Assembly: GCF_028453695.1 (NCBI RefSeq)
Contig: NC_135780.1
Location: 12,211,172-12,275,171 of the forward strand
DNA length: 64,000 nucleotides
Direction: 5' to 3'
Source of the DNA: Augochlora pura
Lineage: Eukaryota > Arthropoda > Insecta > Hymenoptera > Halictidae
Positions within the stretch are counted from its first letter, which is position 1, and the number at the start of each line of letters is the position of its first letter. The notes below the pieces were generated by a model. That model had not been told where the DNA came from. It made no database searches and saw only the letters and a program-made list of their open reading frames with translations. Below are positions 38,546 through 51,480 of the stretch, piece by piece. The position numbers and the translations under genes were made by a program.

Positions 38546-41029
38546 CGTTCGCGACACGCAAGAGTAGCATCGAACAATTTCTAACGGGGTTTCCGTTGGT
38601 TCGCACTGACTGAGAGTAAGAAAAGCGCTTCGCAAAAGTCTCCCGTGCTTTTCGACACGTTCGATATAATTGCTCTGCCGTTCGTCTCGTCGTTTTCTTA
38701 TCGAAACGAGTATCCGACAGCAGCGGCAATTGGAAAATTGAATATCTCCGTCCGGTAACAGGTATCATCGGTCGCGGAGGGGAGGAAAAACGTCTGCATC
38801 GAAAACGGGATTTTTATACCGTTAATTGCTGGACGTTCGCGTGCGCGTCTATTGTTCTCGGCTTCTTTTGCAAGCTTTTACGCGGAGAGTATACACGCTT
38901 CGTATGGTGGATGCCCTTTCGTAAGTCACTTTGTAATTCAACGCAGATCTGGTATGCGCGATAATACCTTTGTTTAGCGTTCAGATCGTCGTCCACGATG
39001 CACGAGCGCGGTCGCGAGCGCGCGCGCGCGCGAACTTGGGTTCGAGTTCGGGTACGGGAGTGTGCACAGAGAGAAAGAGAAAAGCTGGTTGCGTGTGCTG
39101 GTTGTGTTCGTTCAGTCCACCACCACCAATAGCTGCGTTCGTCGCGTAGCCCTATGAAAGTAGCTGTACGCTCTCTCGACCGAGACGTAAATAGTTACGA
39201 GCCTCTTGCCGTAGAATTTTAAAGCGGAGTTAACGTCTGCCTTGCGATACGTTTAAGGCGATATCTGTACGCGCGCGCACGAAGCTTCCGTGAACGCCAC
39301 CGGTTGCCACTTTCAATATACTCGTCGCTTTGGTCCATGGCTTACAATTAGCTCGCGTTACATCCGTTCCTCTATCGTGGAAGCTCCTCGTCCACAGGCC
39401 TCTGTCCGCCGCGGTATTCGCAGACTACGTGCATTTTTGTTGGCGAACCCGTTGCCTTGTACTCCGCGGCCATCTTTCCATTTCGGTCGATCGAATCCGC
39501 CGAAGACACTGGCATCTTCTTTTATTTATTTGTTTACCGTACGGTAAAAAAATAAATGATGTCAATTACACCGAAAAATGCAAGAGGGTAGTTTCAGGGT
39601 TAAAAGCGTCATCGATTATTATATTAATAATGCTAGTATTATTCCGTCGACGAAGACTGAAATCTCATGCTGGTGAAATCTCATAGTGTCAAATGTCGAA
39701 TCACTTTGTACCGCCACTGTGCGGGCATCGCAGAGCTCGCAAAGCGATAAAAAGTTTGTGCTGGTTGCCGATCGGTCGATGAGGCAGGGAGCACGCTCAA
39801 TGACCGATACATTATCTAAGAGGCCGGTTATGTACGCGAACCTCTATCTACTGTTCAGCAAGTGTGGGATGTCGCGAGGGACCGTCTCGATGGAGTCGTA
39901 AATAGTTACGTCGATGCCGTCGTTGAATTTCAAGGGGAGAGGGGGATACGCATGACCGATGAGATGGTACATAACGTGTAAAATAATGCAGATTAGCCGC
40001 GACGTGACGGAAGGAGGTCAGAAATGCGAATTCGATCCGTCTGTAGGATTCGTCGAACGGCGAATTCTTCTTGCGGAGACTATTTCGAGGGAAACGGCGC
40101 AAAAAACCTTTGCGCTTCGTTTCCAGGGACCCGATTACTACGTCAAGAGTATCGTGGGAGCAAGAACGAGAGAGAAAGAGAGAGAGAGGGCAGTTACGTC
40201 TAAATCGTCCTTGAATGTAAGCGGAGACAACGCGCCACAGTGCGCCGACTATAAGAATGTAGCGCGTGTATGCAGGGTGTTTTGAGTATGTCGGTAGGCT
40301 GCGGAACTTGACGCATGTGGGGGCCCATAAAAAATTCAAACGGTACAGAGCTTGATTTCAGTGGTCGTTTACCGGGAGCATTGAAAACGCGCGTTTGAGA
40401 GAGATGGTGGGGGAAGGAGGGAGAGAGAGAGAGAGAGAGCCCTCTAATGCCCTATAAAGGGTCAAGTGGTTAAAGCCTTCGACGCGACCCTAGTTTCGCT
40501 GGCGAGTGGACCATACGGCGATTAGCGACCAATGACATTTTAGGTTACGTAAAATAGATTCGGACAGTCGTTGGTGACCGTAGCCCGTGTTACCTGTCGA
40601 GCAGTAGTCGGAGTTAATGTGGTTCCCGCGATAATAACTCGATACGTTGGCTCGGTACGTGTCTCTGTTCCGTAAATCTACCGTGCATACGTTAGCCCGC
40701 GGAGAGGGGGGGAAGCGGGTGGAGGAGTGGGGACAGCCGGAGGACACCGCAGAAACGCGATGAGAATCGAACCAAGTACATACTCGCGAAACTGTATTAT
40801 CTCGATTGTTTCGAATCGGGAACAATTAATAAACGAAATTCCCGTATCGACGAATTAATAAAATATATACGCCCATTGTTTCCGCACTAGCGTCGCGTCG
40901 ATGCATATTTCCCAGCTTTCCGCATCGTTCGAAACGATGTTCTGACTCATCGACTCTGGACACGATTAGGAGGTGGGGGGAAAAACTTATCGCGCTGTGT
41001 GGCAACCTGTCCGACACGGGAATAGTATT

Positions 41030-41078
41030 TTCTCTCTCTCTCTCCCTCCCACCCTCTCTCTCTCTCTCTCTCTCTCTG
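41030..41078. repeat. (CT)n microsatellite
   Basis: Two CT runs separated by a C-rich interruption. Confidence 0.9.
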
Positions 41079-42293
41079 GGAATGCTACAAGATTTTCGAC
41101 ATCGATCCGGTCTAGGAAACGTTTCCAATTATTTATCGGTTTTCCATTTTCGTCGGGACGGTGTGGCCCGCATCACGAAATGAGATACGAATTGACCATG
41201 ATCATACGTTACGGCCATAGAGTGGACAAAATCGATAGCGGCCGAGCAATCCACTTAACGGCATTCTCTAAGCAGCCGTTGAACGTGATAAATCGAAGGC
41301 TGCGGACTATTTAGATATGCCGTAACGATACATCGGCCGGGCCCGGTCGGTGCAATACGAGATAGGGGACAGATTAAACGCTAACGAACAGTTTCTCGCT
41401 CTGTATCCGTTCGACGGACAATCGAATTCGTTCGATCAACGTTTTTGGAACCGCGTCGACACGCCGATCGGGGCCGAAGGCGTCGCAACGGTCACGATTA
41501 TTATTAAACTAACCGTGGTCGCAGCACGGTGCTCTGACAAGCGTGACACGGGAGCACCGACTGCGTAATACTATCGAAATCGTTATCTAATAGTTTTAAA
41601 AAATCCACGATTCGATATTTCGCGGATTTCTGAAGGGGAAGATAATTGGACCAGAGCTTCGACCTCCAATTCCATCGCAGAGATTTGATTCGTAACGATT
41701 ATTATAGTTAAACGATTTGTTAAATTCTCCGAGATCGAGATCTGATAAGAAAAAATCGGATAGCAGCGAGGGGTTGGAGCGGGGAGGTGGGGTCAAACGC
41801 GAGAGCGGCTAGGGTCTAGGGTGCCGCGACGCGTCCCCCGTACGCGGACAACAGGATGCATTTTAATAATTGATAACCGCGCGAAAAAAAAGATATACGG
41901 ATCGTTGTGCAATGCGCGACTGGTAGCCCGCATGTCGCGATATCAGGTCGAAACCCGCCACCCCTTTTTCTGTGGCGATTCTCCGGTCGGAACCGTTTCA
42001 AGGAACACAGCCGGCACGGTTCATCAATCCTTGGGAGTGAACGCCCACGCGAGTACCCCGAAACCGACGTTCTTTTATCCGGGATTTACGTTATCCGATA
42101 GATGCTGTGTCATACGCATGGAACGCGTAATATCGTTTCTGTCGCAAGATCGTCGCGCGCGTTACTTACTGTACAATGACAGGAGGAACGTCGCGGGGGT
42201 GGAAAAGCGAGGGGCCGAGGGAGGGAGTAAGAGAAAAGCTGGGGAAGATACGGGGTGGAGGGGGTGGTCGCGAAGGTAGGAGCGAGAGCGAGT

Positions 42294-42316
42294 AAGAGAG
42301 AGAGAGAGAGAGAGCG
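42294..42316. repeat. (GA)n microsatellite
   Basis: GA run near the candidate tara promoter; potential GAGA-factor target on that basis only. Confidence 0.9.
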
Positions 42317-42408
42317 AGAGGGAAAGAGAGAAATCGCGAGAGAGCGCACAGGGAACAAATAGGTGACGCGCGTGTGGATGGAGGTTGCTCAACTTGACAT
42401 CGCTTTCG

Positions 42409-42416
42409 TGACGTCA
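42409..42416. promoter_or_regulatory. Palindromic CRE site
   Basis: TGACGTCA, 17 bases past the candidate tara first-exon donor in the direction of minus-strand transcription. Confidence 0.45.
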
Positions 42417-42432
42417 TACAAAATCACTTTAC

Positions 42433-42626
42433 CTCGAGACGAAAGCAACTGCTCCGGTCCGCGCGCGCTCGCCCGCTGTCTTGGTGCCCGTACGGACCCG
42501 TACGTCGATGGAGTCGAGAACAGAGAGTGATAAAGAACACACGGACGACGAGATGATGAGAATCCCCGGAGAGAGAAAGGGGTGAAGAAGGCACCGCGCG
42601 CGCACACAAACACTCACACAGACTGA
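42433..42626 (-). promoter_or_regulatory. Candidate tara 5' UTR exon and initiator
   Basis: On the minus strand an Inr-like TCAGTC (42626-42621) is followed by a TC-rich leader and a good donor, TCTCGAG then GTAAAGT (42432). In the frame that would join tara, the leader has a TGA just after the Inr and no ATG, so it fits a non-coding exon joined to the ATG at 24613. A second Inr-like TCAGTC is at 43284-43279. A CRE lies at 42409, just inside the intron. Prediction only. Confidence 0.3.
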
Positions 42627-45600
42627 GCGAAAGAGAGGGGACGATGGTGTAAGTCTGTTGGCGAGCGGTACCCGCTCTCCACTCCGCCGACGGCCGGAGG
42701 ACGTCTCTTCTTTGTTCTTCCTTCCTGCTCTCGCAGCCACTCTCGGAGCTTCACCACACACTCGGCTGACTAACGGAACGAAGTTAATCGGAGCACGTTA
42801 GAGCCACACTCTCTTTCTCTCTCTCCTTCTATCTCTGTCTCTCTTCCTTCCTTTGGATCTGTGTGTCTCGAGTCCCTTCGTCACTGTTGCACTCTTTAAT
42901 TTTCTATGCGTCTATCTCGACAGGTATACGACGCTCGTCTCCTTTGACGCAACAGTATAGATCTGGCGGTACGTTAAAAGTGCACTAGGACGCGGCACTC
43001 AACAGTTCGATTACCGTGCGTATATTCTTCCTCGCGAAACGTTTCGACCGAAGGACGAACGTAGACTGAGATGTGTACGCGCGCGCGCTCGTGTGCGTGC
43101 TCGTATGTGTGTGTATGTCTCTGGTGCGACGGTGTGTATGCAGCACACGGTCGCGAATACGCGGGACGGATATACACACGTATAGGAGAGCAAAGAAAAC
43201 ACACTGTGTATCCGTACTGTTACTCGAAAAACGAGCGAGCTTCCGACCAACGTCCGTACGCAAGCAAGGCCGGAGCACGACTGAGCGCGTATGCGAGCCG
43301 ACACTGGCCGAGCGTGTGGCCCACGACGCGGAGATACCCGACCGAACGTCGTACCGCTACGACACGAGTTCCGAGTCCTTCGCCCCTCCCCCTCCCCGCC
43401 CCTCTATCTATAGTTTGCCACGACCCCTCGCTCCGCCGCGGGACCACCACACTGTACCCGACGCGTGTTCCTCCTTCGTCCCCTCTGCACACGCTCTCTT
43501 CGCTATATCTCGTGCTTAAACTCGTACACGTCCTTCGGTGTACGAGATATATGTAACGCGATTTTTCCACGACGACCAAACCCGACCGCAACCAATACGC
43601 TTGAACACGGTGTGCGCCACCCGAAAAACCTATCCGAATAATCGCTACCTGTGCCGTTTTTCTCACAGGATCGACACTGGGGTCGGCCGCCGATCCGTGC
43701 CGAACAGGTGTGAGGCAACAAGGTGGGGGACCGGGGTTAAAGAGACTAGGGGAATGCTAAGTGATTCCCGCTCGACGCGCGCTCTCCAACCACGCTCGGC
43801 TCTCTTGCTATTTGTTCGCGTTATTGCGCTCGTGAATTTCATCGTTTGACCGCCAGCTTTCTGCGAAGACCACTCGACTGTGGCTTCGCTATTACCTTCT
43901 ACTATACTCTCTCTTTCTCTCTCTCTCTCTCCCCTCCCTCGTCCGGCTCTCCGTTCCGTTATTAGCCCTTCGCCGAAAAAAAAGAACAATAACGTTGTTC
44001 AACAGACCACGGAGGATACATGTATTAGATTAAAGCCTAACTCTCGGCGAAGTCGTCGCGATAACGCCGCTGCGGCTGATTCAACAAATATCGCCGCGTA
44101 GTAATCGTTCCGAGCGCTATAGATAAGAACAAGGGAAAGACGGGAAACAACTTTAATTAGAGATGTTTGCTGTCGTCGTTTTGCAGGGAAACAAAGTTCA
44201 GAGGCTTCGACGACGACGGAAAATTACAAATTCGTGTACAGCCGGACTATTAAGTGGTAGAATTATCGTCTAACCGGTGTACAGTATATTTCTTGTTGAC
44301 ACGTTATTAATACAGACTACGTACCGAAATAATAAAGCGCGCGTTGGAATACGGAAGACGGTGGAAGCCGGCCGGCCGACCAACCGGTAGGTGGTTCGCG
44401 CTGGATTTAATGGTAGATAGGAAGGGTACATTACACCCAATGGGTTATACGTGGAATTTAGTGGATGTACGCGCGTCTAAGTACCGTAATGCGATATGAT
44501 AATGCGCCGCGCGTGGTTTTGTGCGAACGTCCACGTGAAATATCATCGCGAAACGTAGGGTATGCGCGCGCGCACACGCGTCCCTGGGATAAAAACGCGT
44601 GTTTCTATCGAAACATTTAAACCCGTGCCGCCGCCGCCACTGCGACCCTACTGCTCGATAACACTGCTGCCAACCGACCTAGCGTTTCTTCCCGCAATTG
44701 AACGCGCTGGTTAGTTCCGTTTCTAATCGGCTCTCGCGTCGTTATATCACATCGACGGAGGTAAGGATCTCGGCTGCGTCTTCCGTTCGGGACGCAACGA
44801 AGCTACGGTTGATCAGCTGGCGAAACGAAAGCGAAAGCGGCTCGATACGTTTAACTTTATCAGCGATTAAGCGCGCGAGTTATTAAAACGCCCCCACTGT
44901 GCCCCCGCCAATCCTATCTTCTCGCCGCGTTTTCTTCCTTTCACCGAGTAAAAGTGAACAATTTATCTTGGACAGATCCGCGTTCCCTTTTTAGTGATCG
45001 GCGCACTTCGGCCGTCTCCGTCCGAGAACTCTCTCGACGTTCCGGGACCTTCCAGGGAATATATCCGGCTTTGGGGATGAACCGGAAGGGTGGGGGGAGG
45101 CCAGTTTCCGATCGAAACGGCCTCCGCAAGAATCGCGTATCGCGACCCTCGTCACCGGACGATGACCGGAAATCGCAATCGAGGAAATCGTGATAAAAAT
45201 TGGCGCGAGACCGTATCGGTCCCGAGATTATCGCGCGTTAAAATGGAACGTCTCGCGTTAGCGGCGACGAGAGCGCGTCTACGCGCGGAAAATCAGTGGG
45301 TCAAGGTGAAATTCCTTGAGAAAAGTTGGATCGGGAGAAAAGGGAGAGAATGATGATGGCGCCGGACAACGGCGGTTTAGCGGTTTTTCTTTTCACGGCG
45401 AAAGAAGAAGAAACGAGTCGGAATGCGGTGTAAGAAGAAAAAAAAAAGACGAAGCGTACGTTTTAAAAATAGAGCCCGATGGAACAAGGAACTTATCGAT
45501 CGTTAATTACGTAATCGGCCAAGGAAAGAGTCGTTTCGAAAGAAATCACGTGATCGACGATCCCGTCCGTTCCTACGCTGTCGGGGCCGCTCTTGCCCGC

Positions 45601-47090
45601 GCCCGGCTACGTGTACTCTACGCCATAGCGAGCATGATTCTTCCATCTTGAACGGACTTAATCTGCTCACTATTCATGACCGTTCCGCCGTTCGCCGATT
45701 TCATTTTCCTGTTCGAGATTATCAACGGCTATCTGTGTGTTTCGTACACGCCGCTTCGCAGCGCTAATCTTATCTGTCCTGATCCGTTAACCGGAACCTG
45801 TGTACGTACAAAGGGAATTGTGTCGCGAAACTGTTCCGCTTTATTCCTCGTCGCTCGCTCGCCCTCCAACGACCGCGCCGGGCGCTTTTCGCGACCGGTC
45901 GAACACGCCCGGACGTTACAGTCTGTCGTCGTCTCCGGCGAATTTGTTTTCTTGCCGCATTACGTTGTTTATGCGACAAAGGGATATCCCCGTTTCCGGC
46001 GGTCGAAATTAAATCGAATCACGGCCGGGATCGAATCGAATGTTTATGCAGAATTGCGCGAGGCGCCGTGCACCGTAGAAAACAATCGGCCGATTGGCGC
46101 GCGTTCGATTCCGGGAAATACCGACGGATCGATATCCGCGGGCTTAACTTGTCGGGCCGCGCATTAGCGCGAACAACAACTATTTTTCAGGTTAACGAAT
46201 TTCGAATGGCTCCGTGTAGGGCGAGGGAACTTCGCCCTCCGGCTACGCCGGCCATCCCGCACCGCCCGATCGAAACTTTGACATCGAACTGTCGATTGAG
46301 TCCGCAACGCAGACATTGCTGCCCGTTCGAGCAGTCGGTCTCGTCGCGAAACAAAGCGCGCGCCGCAACTTGCCCGAGCTTGTCAAAAATTCGATGGTGA
46401 GATCTCGTCAATTTTTACGGCTGGTTAAAATTTCGGTGATTCGATCGACGCCGGCGACCGCAGATAAATCAATAAGCACCGGCGATAGGCTTTCGGTTAT
46501 TTATATTTTTACAGAGAGATAGACAGAACGCCGTGAGTCACTGTACTCGCGTATGCTACCGATTATTACTCACGTACTCGCTCCAATCGATGATCGAACG
46601 CGTATCCCGATCGATTGCGATTCGCGCGTCGGTTAAACAAACAGTCCGGGACAACCGTGTGTGTATTCGGATAGAGTAATTCGGCGATCGCGCGAGCCGC
46701 CCGGCCGTTTCGAGACCGAACTTTTTCGTCTAGCCGGGGACAACGTTCGTTCCCGTTAAATATTACTCTCGTTAAGTGGATTGATAGCGGTTGCCGGCTT
46801 GGAGCAGTCCCCGGACCCGGGCGGCGGCCCGAATTATTATAAAATACAGAGGGAAGACGAGCGGGAGATAGACGTAACGTTGCTCCACGAAAAAGGATGC
46901 ATTATTTAAGGAACTCGCGTTTCGAATGGAACGCCGCGGGAGCAAGTTTCGGCGCGGCTTTTGTCTCGAGTTTATGCCGTAACGTTTCAGTCAGCTCGAA
47001 TGAAAGTTATCCTCTGTTAGGACGAGGAAGGGTCGATCGGAGGTGGGAGAAGATGCCCCGGTAGGGGAAGAGACGGGCAACCTGGCGAGC

Positions 47091-47150
47091 AGGGGAGGGG
47101 GTGCCGAGGGGGGGCTGAAGAGCCGCCGCGGGGGAGGGGAGCCGGAGGAG
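47091..47150 (+). other. Potential G-quadruplex tract
   Basis: Five G-runs of four to seven within 50 bases (47092-47095, 47097-47101, 47108-47114, 47130-47134, 47136-47139) in a CpG-rich stretch. Confidence 0.5.
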
Positions 47151-48327
47151 AAACGATGCGCAGTACAGCGCGAAATAGACGCACCGTGGCTCTTACTCGT
47201 TTGTATTCGTTTTGCCTCGAACCGACATACTTCCAGCCGATATTGGCTACCGACTCTTCTTTCTGCCTAACCAGTCTACGTTACTTTCCTTGCCTCGGCT
47301 CGCGGAGGAGCCTTTTAGCCACGCAGGGACGCCTTCTTCGATTGGCCCGTTGGCCAACCGATCGTTGCCTGTCAACGCAATTTTTTATCCCTTCGAGTGC
47401 TATAGACGCGTATACGCGTTTGGCGAAAACAAACTGCGTGGACTATAAACGTATGTATGTGTCTGGCGAGAGCCACTAACATGTCACTTTATGCAAAGAC
47501 AAATGTATACGTGCTTCTTAGCAACGGAAGTAAAGAAAGGCGATTATATAATAATTATATATTGACGATTGCTACAAAATCCTAATTCTTTTGGAACAGC
47601 TAATCGAGAGAGTTCGAGTAAGTGCTAAGCGCGCGCAGTCTCTGGAGCGCACCGGCAAAGAGTCGTCCGCACGCAAGGGGTTAAACCTAACAAGTAAAAA
47701 CGTCCCCTAATGTAGCCTAAAGTCGACGAACGTATCGCAATGCGGCTGTTCAACAGGGAATATCGCGCGGAATATAAATAATTTGTATCGACGAAATTCC
47801 GTATTGGTATTTATCGGATTCCGTGTCAGTACCTGCAGCACGGTCGTGCAACCGAGTGAGACGAGAGGGGACACACCGTGCACTAGGACCAGCCGCGCGC
47901 GGCAGACCCGCCATTTTCAACCCTCAGCCAGTCACGTGCCGCCTATAAGACTGTATCGTTTGCAAGCTTCGCGGTGATTTTCTACGGCTTTATAGAAACT
48001 TGCGTCGATCGGGAGCCGGCGACGCGTTATTGTCTGTATCTCGAACAATGAAATAGCGGCGAGAAAATTGTCGGTTCTGCGAACAGTGCTCGGCGGTCAT
48101 GGAAAGTCTGAGAACCGCTGCGGTCGCGATAGGCTCTTCGCTGGTAAGCGTATTCGGCTACTCGTTACGCTAACGGATATCTATAAATCAGACGGTTATC
48201 GCGGCGTTCGGTCGACATGGCGGATTGAATTTAACCTTGATGATACATTTATCGTTGCTAATTTATCTTGTAACACCTCTCTTAATAACCGCGCGCGCGC
48301 GAGTCGTTTTCGACGCGGTCGGAGAGA

Positions 48328-48341
48328 GGGGGGGGGGGGGG
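48328..48341. repeat. Poly-G run
   Basis: Fourteen consecutive G residues after a GA tract; prone to assembly or sequencing length error. Confidence 0.9.
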
Positions 48342-50676
48342 AGAAAGAGAGAGCGAGGATCCGCGTAAATAATCGTGAAATAAAAGGAGGGTAAACAAGG
48401 TCGGACGGGGTAAAGGCTCGGATCCAATGCATTGAACGGTCAACGACGTTCTGACTGCTGCGCAGACGGGTTCGCGCAACACGTGACCAAGCACCTAGCC
48501 AGCGAGAGCGTGCCTAGTCGAGTGGGGAAAGCCTTTTCCCTAGAGTTTCGTGCACGAGTAATGACAATCGAGGCTGTGAGAGGAAGGTGTATGATTGCGA
48601 CGTGATGCGAATCGAGACTGCCACCGAACTTTCCTCGATATTACAGCAGCAACGCGGCGCCCGCGCGCTCTGCCGAACCGTTCATTTACTCGACTTACAG
48701 GAATCTTCCGAATCGATATTTAAATCGCAAGAATGGTAACCGCTGTAGGAACAGCACGGAACCGACCCGCGACAGTCACGTGGTTAAGATTTGTTTCCGT
48801 TTTCGACCACTGCGTCTAGTCGAGAAAAATAACTCATTCAGCTTTCACACTATTTTTATTACAATATTAATTTTAGCCAAATTACCGAATACCGTGGTCG
48901 GCGAATACCGTTGTCGTGACAGCGTAAATTTAACCGTACGCAATTCGCGTAAATTTAACCGTGGCCCGTTGTAATTTCGATTTACGCCGAGCCGTAAGAG
49001 TCGGCCATCTGGTCCCGTGCTTAACGTAATAACACGGATTCCGCGACTCACACGTGTTACGCGCGGAGGCCTGGCGCACGCGTGTCCCTTTAATACACGC
49101 TCGACACCGTAATCGCGAAAATAAACGTGTATTTGCGGGAACGCGTCCCGGACGAGGAGAAACGGCGAAAGAGGAGCGCGTATCACCGTGCGGAGAAAAA
49201 CGCGCGCGGGGTCCGGATACTCGTTCCGCTGCCGGGAGCGTTGCACTCGGCGGGCACCGTCTAGGGCCGCGAACGAGCCACGAATTCGACGACACCCCGT
49301 TTCGATTCCGTCGCGATCGTAGAATCGAATGGCCACTCAAACGGAGGCTCGAAAAGCTTCCGGCTTCGGGACGACCGCAAGGGCGAGGAGCCGACGACCC
49401 TATTTCTGGCCCGTGCCAGAGGCCCGATCCTACGGGCTGCGAACAGCCTAGGATTAGAAGCTTGTTTGTCCTCGCGGCGGAATCCTCGGATTTCCGCTTT
49501 CGAGCAACGATTCTCGCGCGCTCGGAGCGTCTATTTTTACTTGTTGCGAGAAGAGCCGCTCTTCGACGTTCCACCCCCGAAAACTAATCCCTCGTCGCGT
49601 GTCTACCCGTGTCCCGGTGCATCTCTCCCTCTCTCCCCGGCTGCCAGCATCGCCGGAAATCACTTTCCCTGCGCTTGCATTTTCCGGGCGGCGCGTGCAG
49701 CCTCGATTAACTCGAAGGTGTTCTTCCCCAGGGGTGGTCGACCGAAACTGAAATCGACGGAATACGTACCCGGTCGAGGCTACGCGGACAGAGGCTGCTG
49801 TGTCGCGGTGACAGCGCGCCTTGGCGACACCGTGTTCCCGGTCGAAGGCCACGGTTTCGAGGCTGAGAACGCTCGGACTAATTTATTCGGAAATATTCAT
49901 GCGGTGACGAGGATACTCGGCGTGCTCGTGACCAACTGAACGCGTACGGCACCGATCACGATCGACGACCTTATTCAACCGGCTCCGAAGCATCGCGGAG
50001 ACAATCTCTCGGCAATTAAAACCGCGGGCGGTGCTCCTTTGAAAAATATCCTTGCTCGCTCGGCTGGACCGGAAAGCGGAGTCGTCATCGGTTTTTTTAA
50101 AGCGCGCTACAACCTTTGACTGCGCCACGGCCGGAGATCGCGGAGGGATCACGGAGGGGCCAAAGGGGTTGAACAACCAAGTCCTTTCGAATTCGAGGGG
50201 TACGTGCTCTATCTTTTTCCCTCTTTCCTTCTTGCTCCCTCTCTCGGTCTCCTCTTTCGTAAATTCGCGGCGAAAGAGGGAGAAGTTCTGTTCGTTGACT
50301 TTGCGGGAAACATTGAGATTTAATATCTCGAGAAGGACGTCGCGGCGTGGCCACTCGCGGAGAAAGGAAGTTCGGCCGCGGAGAACAGCTCGAAAGTTGC
50401 ACGCCGCTCGCTCGATTCGTAACCGAGCGTATCCCAGGCTTTAATGGCGAGCGTCGCAGAATTTTTTCGTTCGGCGGACTTTAAATGCGGCTGCCATCTC
50501 CGTCGTGGTATTCCCGTAACCAGAAATCCGAACGATCTCGCACAACCCATTTTGTCAGAGATACCGGTTGACGATCGTTTCGACGACGGAGAATTATTGA
50601 TCCTAGAAATGACGCGTCTAGACTTTGCCAACCGGCGTAGACATCGGTTTCCGTTCGCCTACTGCTCCCATTTTCT

Positions 50677-50835
50677 TTAACTCTTCGAGGCACAGGATTT
50701 CATAAATAAATAGACTCGTGTGGCACACGACAATTCTGTCGCGTTTTCAATTATACGACATTGTAATCTTTTTATCGAGAACATGAAAATAAATAAATAA
50801 TAAATTTTTAATCCCACCGTGCCTCAAAGAGTTAA
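50677..50835. mobile_element. TTAA-flanked MITE (piggyBac-like, non-autonomous)
   Basis: TTAA at 50677-50680 and 50832-50835 flank terminal inverted repeats CTCTTCGAGGCAC and GTGCCTCAAAGAG (one mismatch in 13). The interior is about 125 bp, AT-rich and non-coding. TTAA target duplication is the signature of the piggyBac superfamily; family assignment is inference. Confidence 0.65.
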
Positions 50836-51273
50836 CACTAGAACTACCGTGCTGGATAAAATAAAGTTTGCTTGGGTAATAAAAACTTTTCTATATAGAA
50901 TAATCGAACTCAATTTATTAATCGATATTATATTAAATTTATTTGTATTCAAAAGGCGCGAGTAATATCCAAATTTCGAGCAGACAGAGTCCGGGTAACA
51001 AACCCAACGCGATATTACGTAGCAAATTGTTAAACTCTTTTCCTGCGCTTATGGTTCCGCGTTTAAGGAACCGCGAGAATTCGGTGTATTCGCGGCACGA
51101 ACTTCTCGTAGGACCTAATAGTTCCCGGAGAGCGGCGTTACCAAAAAATAAGGGGAAGAGAGATGCGTCGCCTCGCGAGGGAATCAGGGATTTCCTTGAA
51201 GTTTGATTTTCATGTTTGGCCTGAGCGACCCGGCGCGGCCGCTGCTAACCGAGAAAAATTGCAGTGTACTCAC

Positions 51274-51480
51274 GAAGGACGGTCGTGGAAGCGGAGAAGG
51301 GTAAGAGAGGCTATACAGCGGGATGGCAGGAGCGGAGAGGGGAGAAGAAGCGAGAGAGAACGGCGCCGGTGCCACGGCGACGCAACGGAGATGGGATCGA
51401 GGCGGACGGACGGAGCCGAGATAGGGGAGGAGAGCCGCGCGAAGGGGAAAACGACTCGGAACTCGTGTCGTAGCGGTATA
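51274..51480 (-). promoter_or_regulatory. Candidate alternative minus-strand first exon
   Basis: A C/T-rich leader on the minus strand ends at a strong donor, CCTTC then GTGAGTACAC (51273). It could be another tara first exon or belong to an unknown transcript. It carries one copy of the 26-bp duplicated sequence. Confidence 0.2.

Larger units (their letters stand above)
24622..42432 (-). other. Putative long first intron of tara / upstream regulatory DNA
   Basis: 17.8 kb with no exon I can support by homology. It contains three palindromic CRE sites (29074, 32601, 33464), one DRE site (32544), a GAGA plus GCCATCTT pair (37033-37079), AAGATGGC-type motifs (26231, 26264) and microsatellites. 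Several ORFs exceed 200 codons but look like CpG-rich shadows. Intron status depends on the candidate exon at 42433 being correct. Confidence 0.3.
43378..51273. other. Non-coding tract between candidate promoters
   Basis: No exon supported. It contains the G-rich tract (47091), a poly-G run (48328), the MITE (50677) and CpG-rich ORF shadows such as 48930-49574. Confidence 0.4.
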
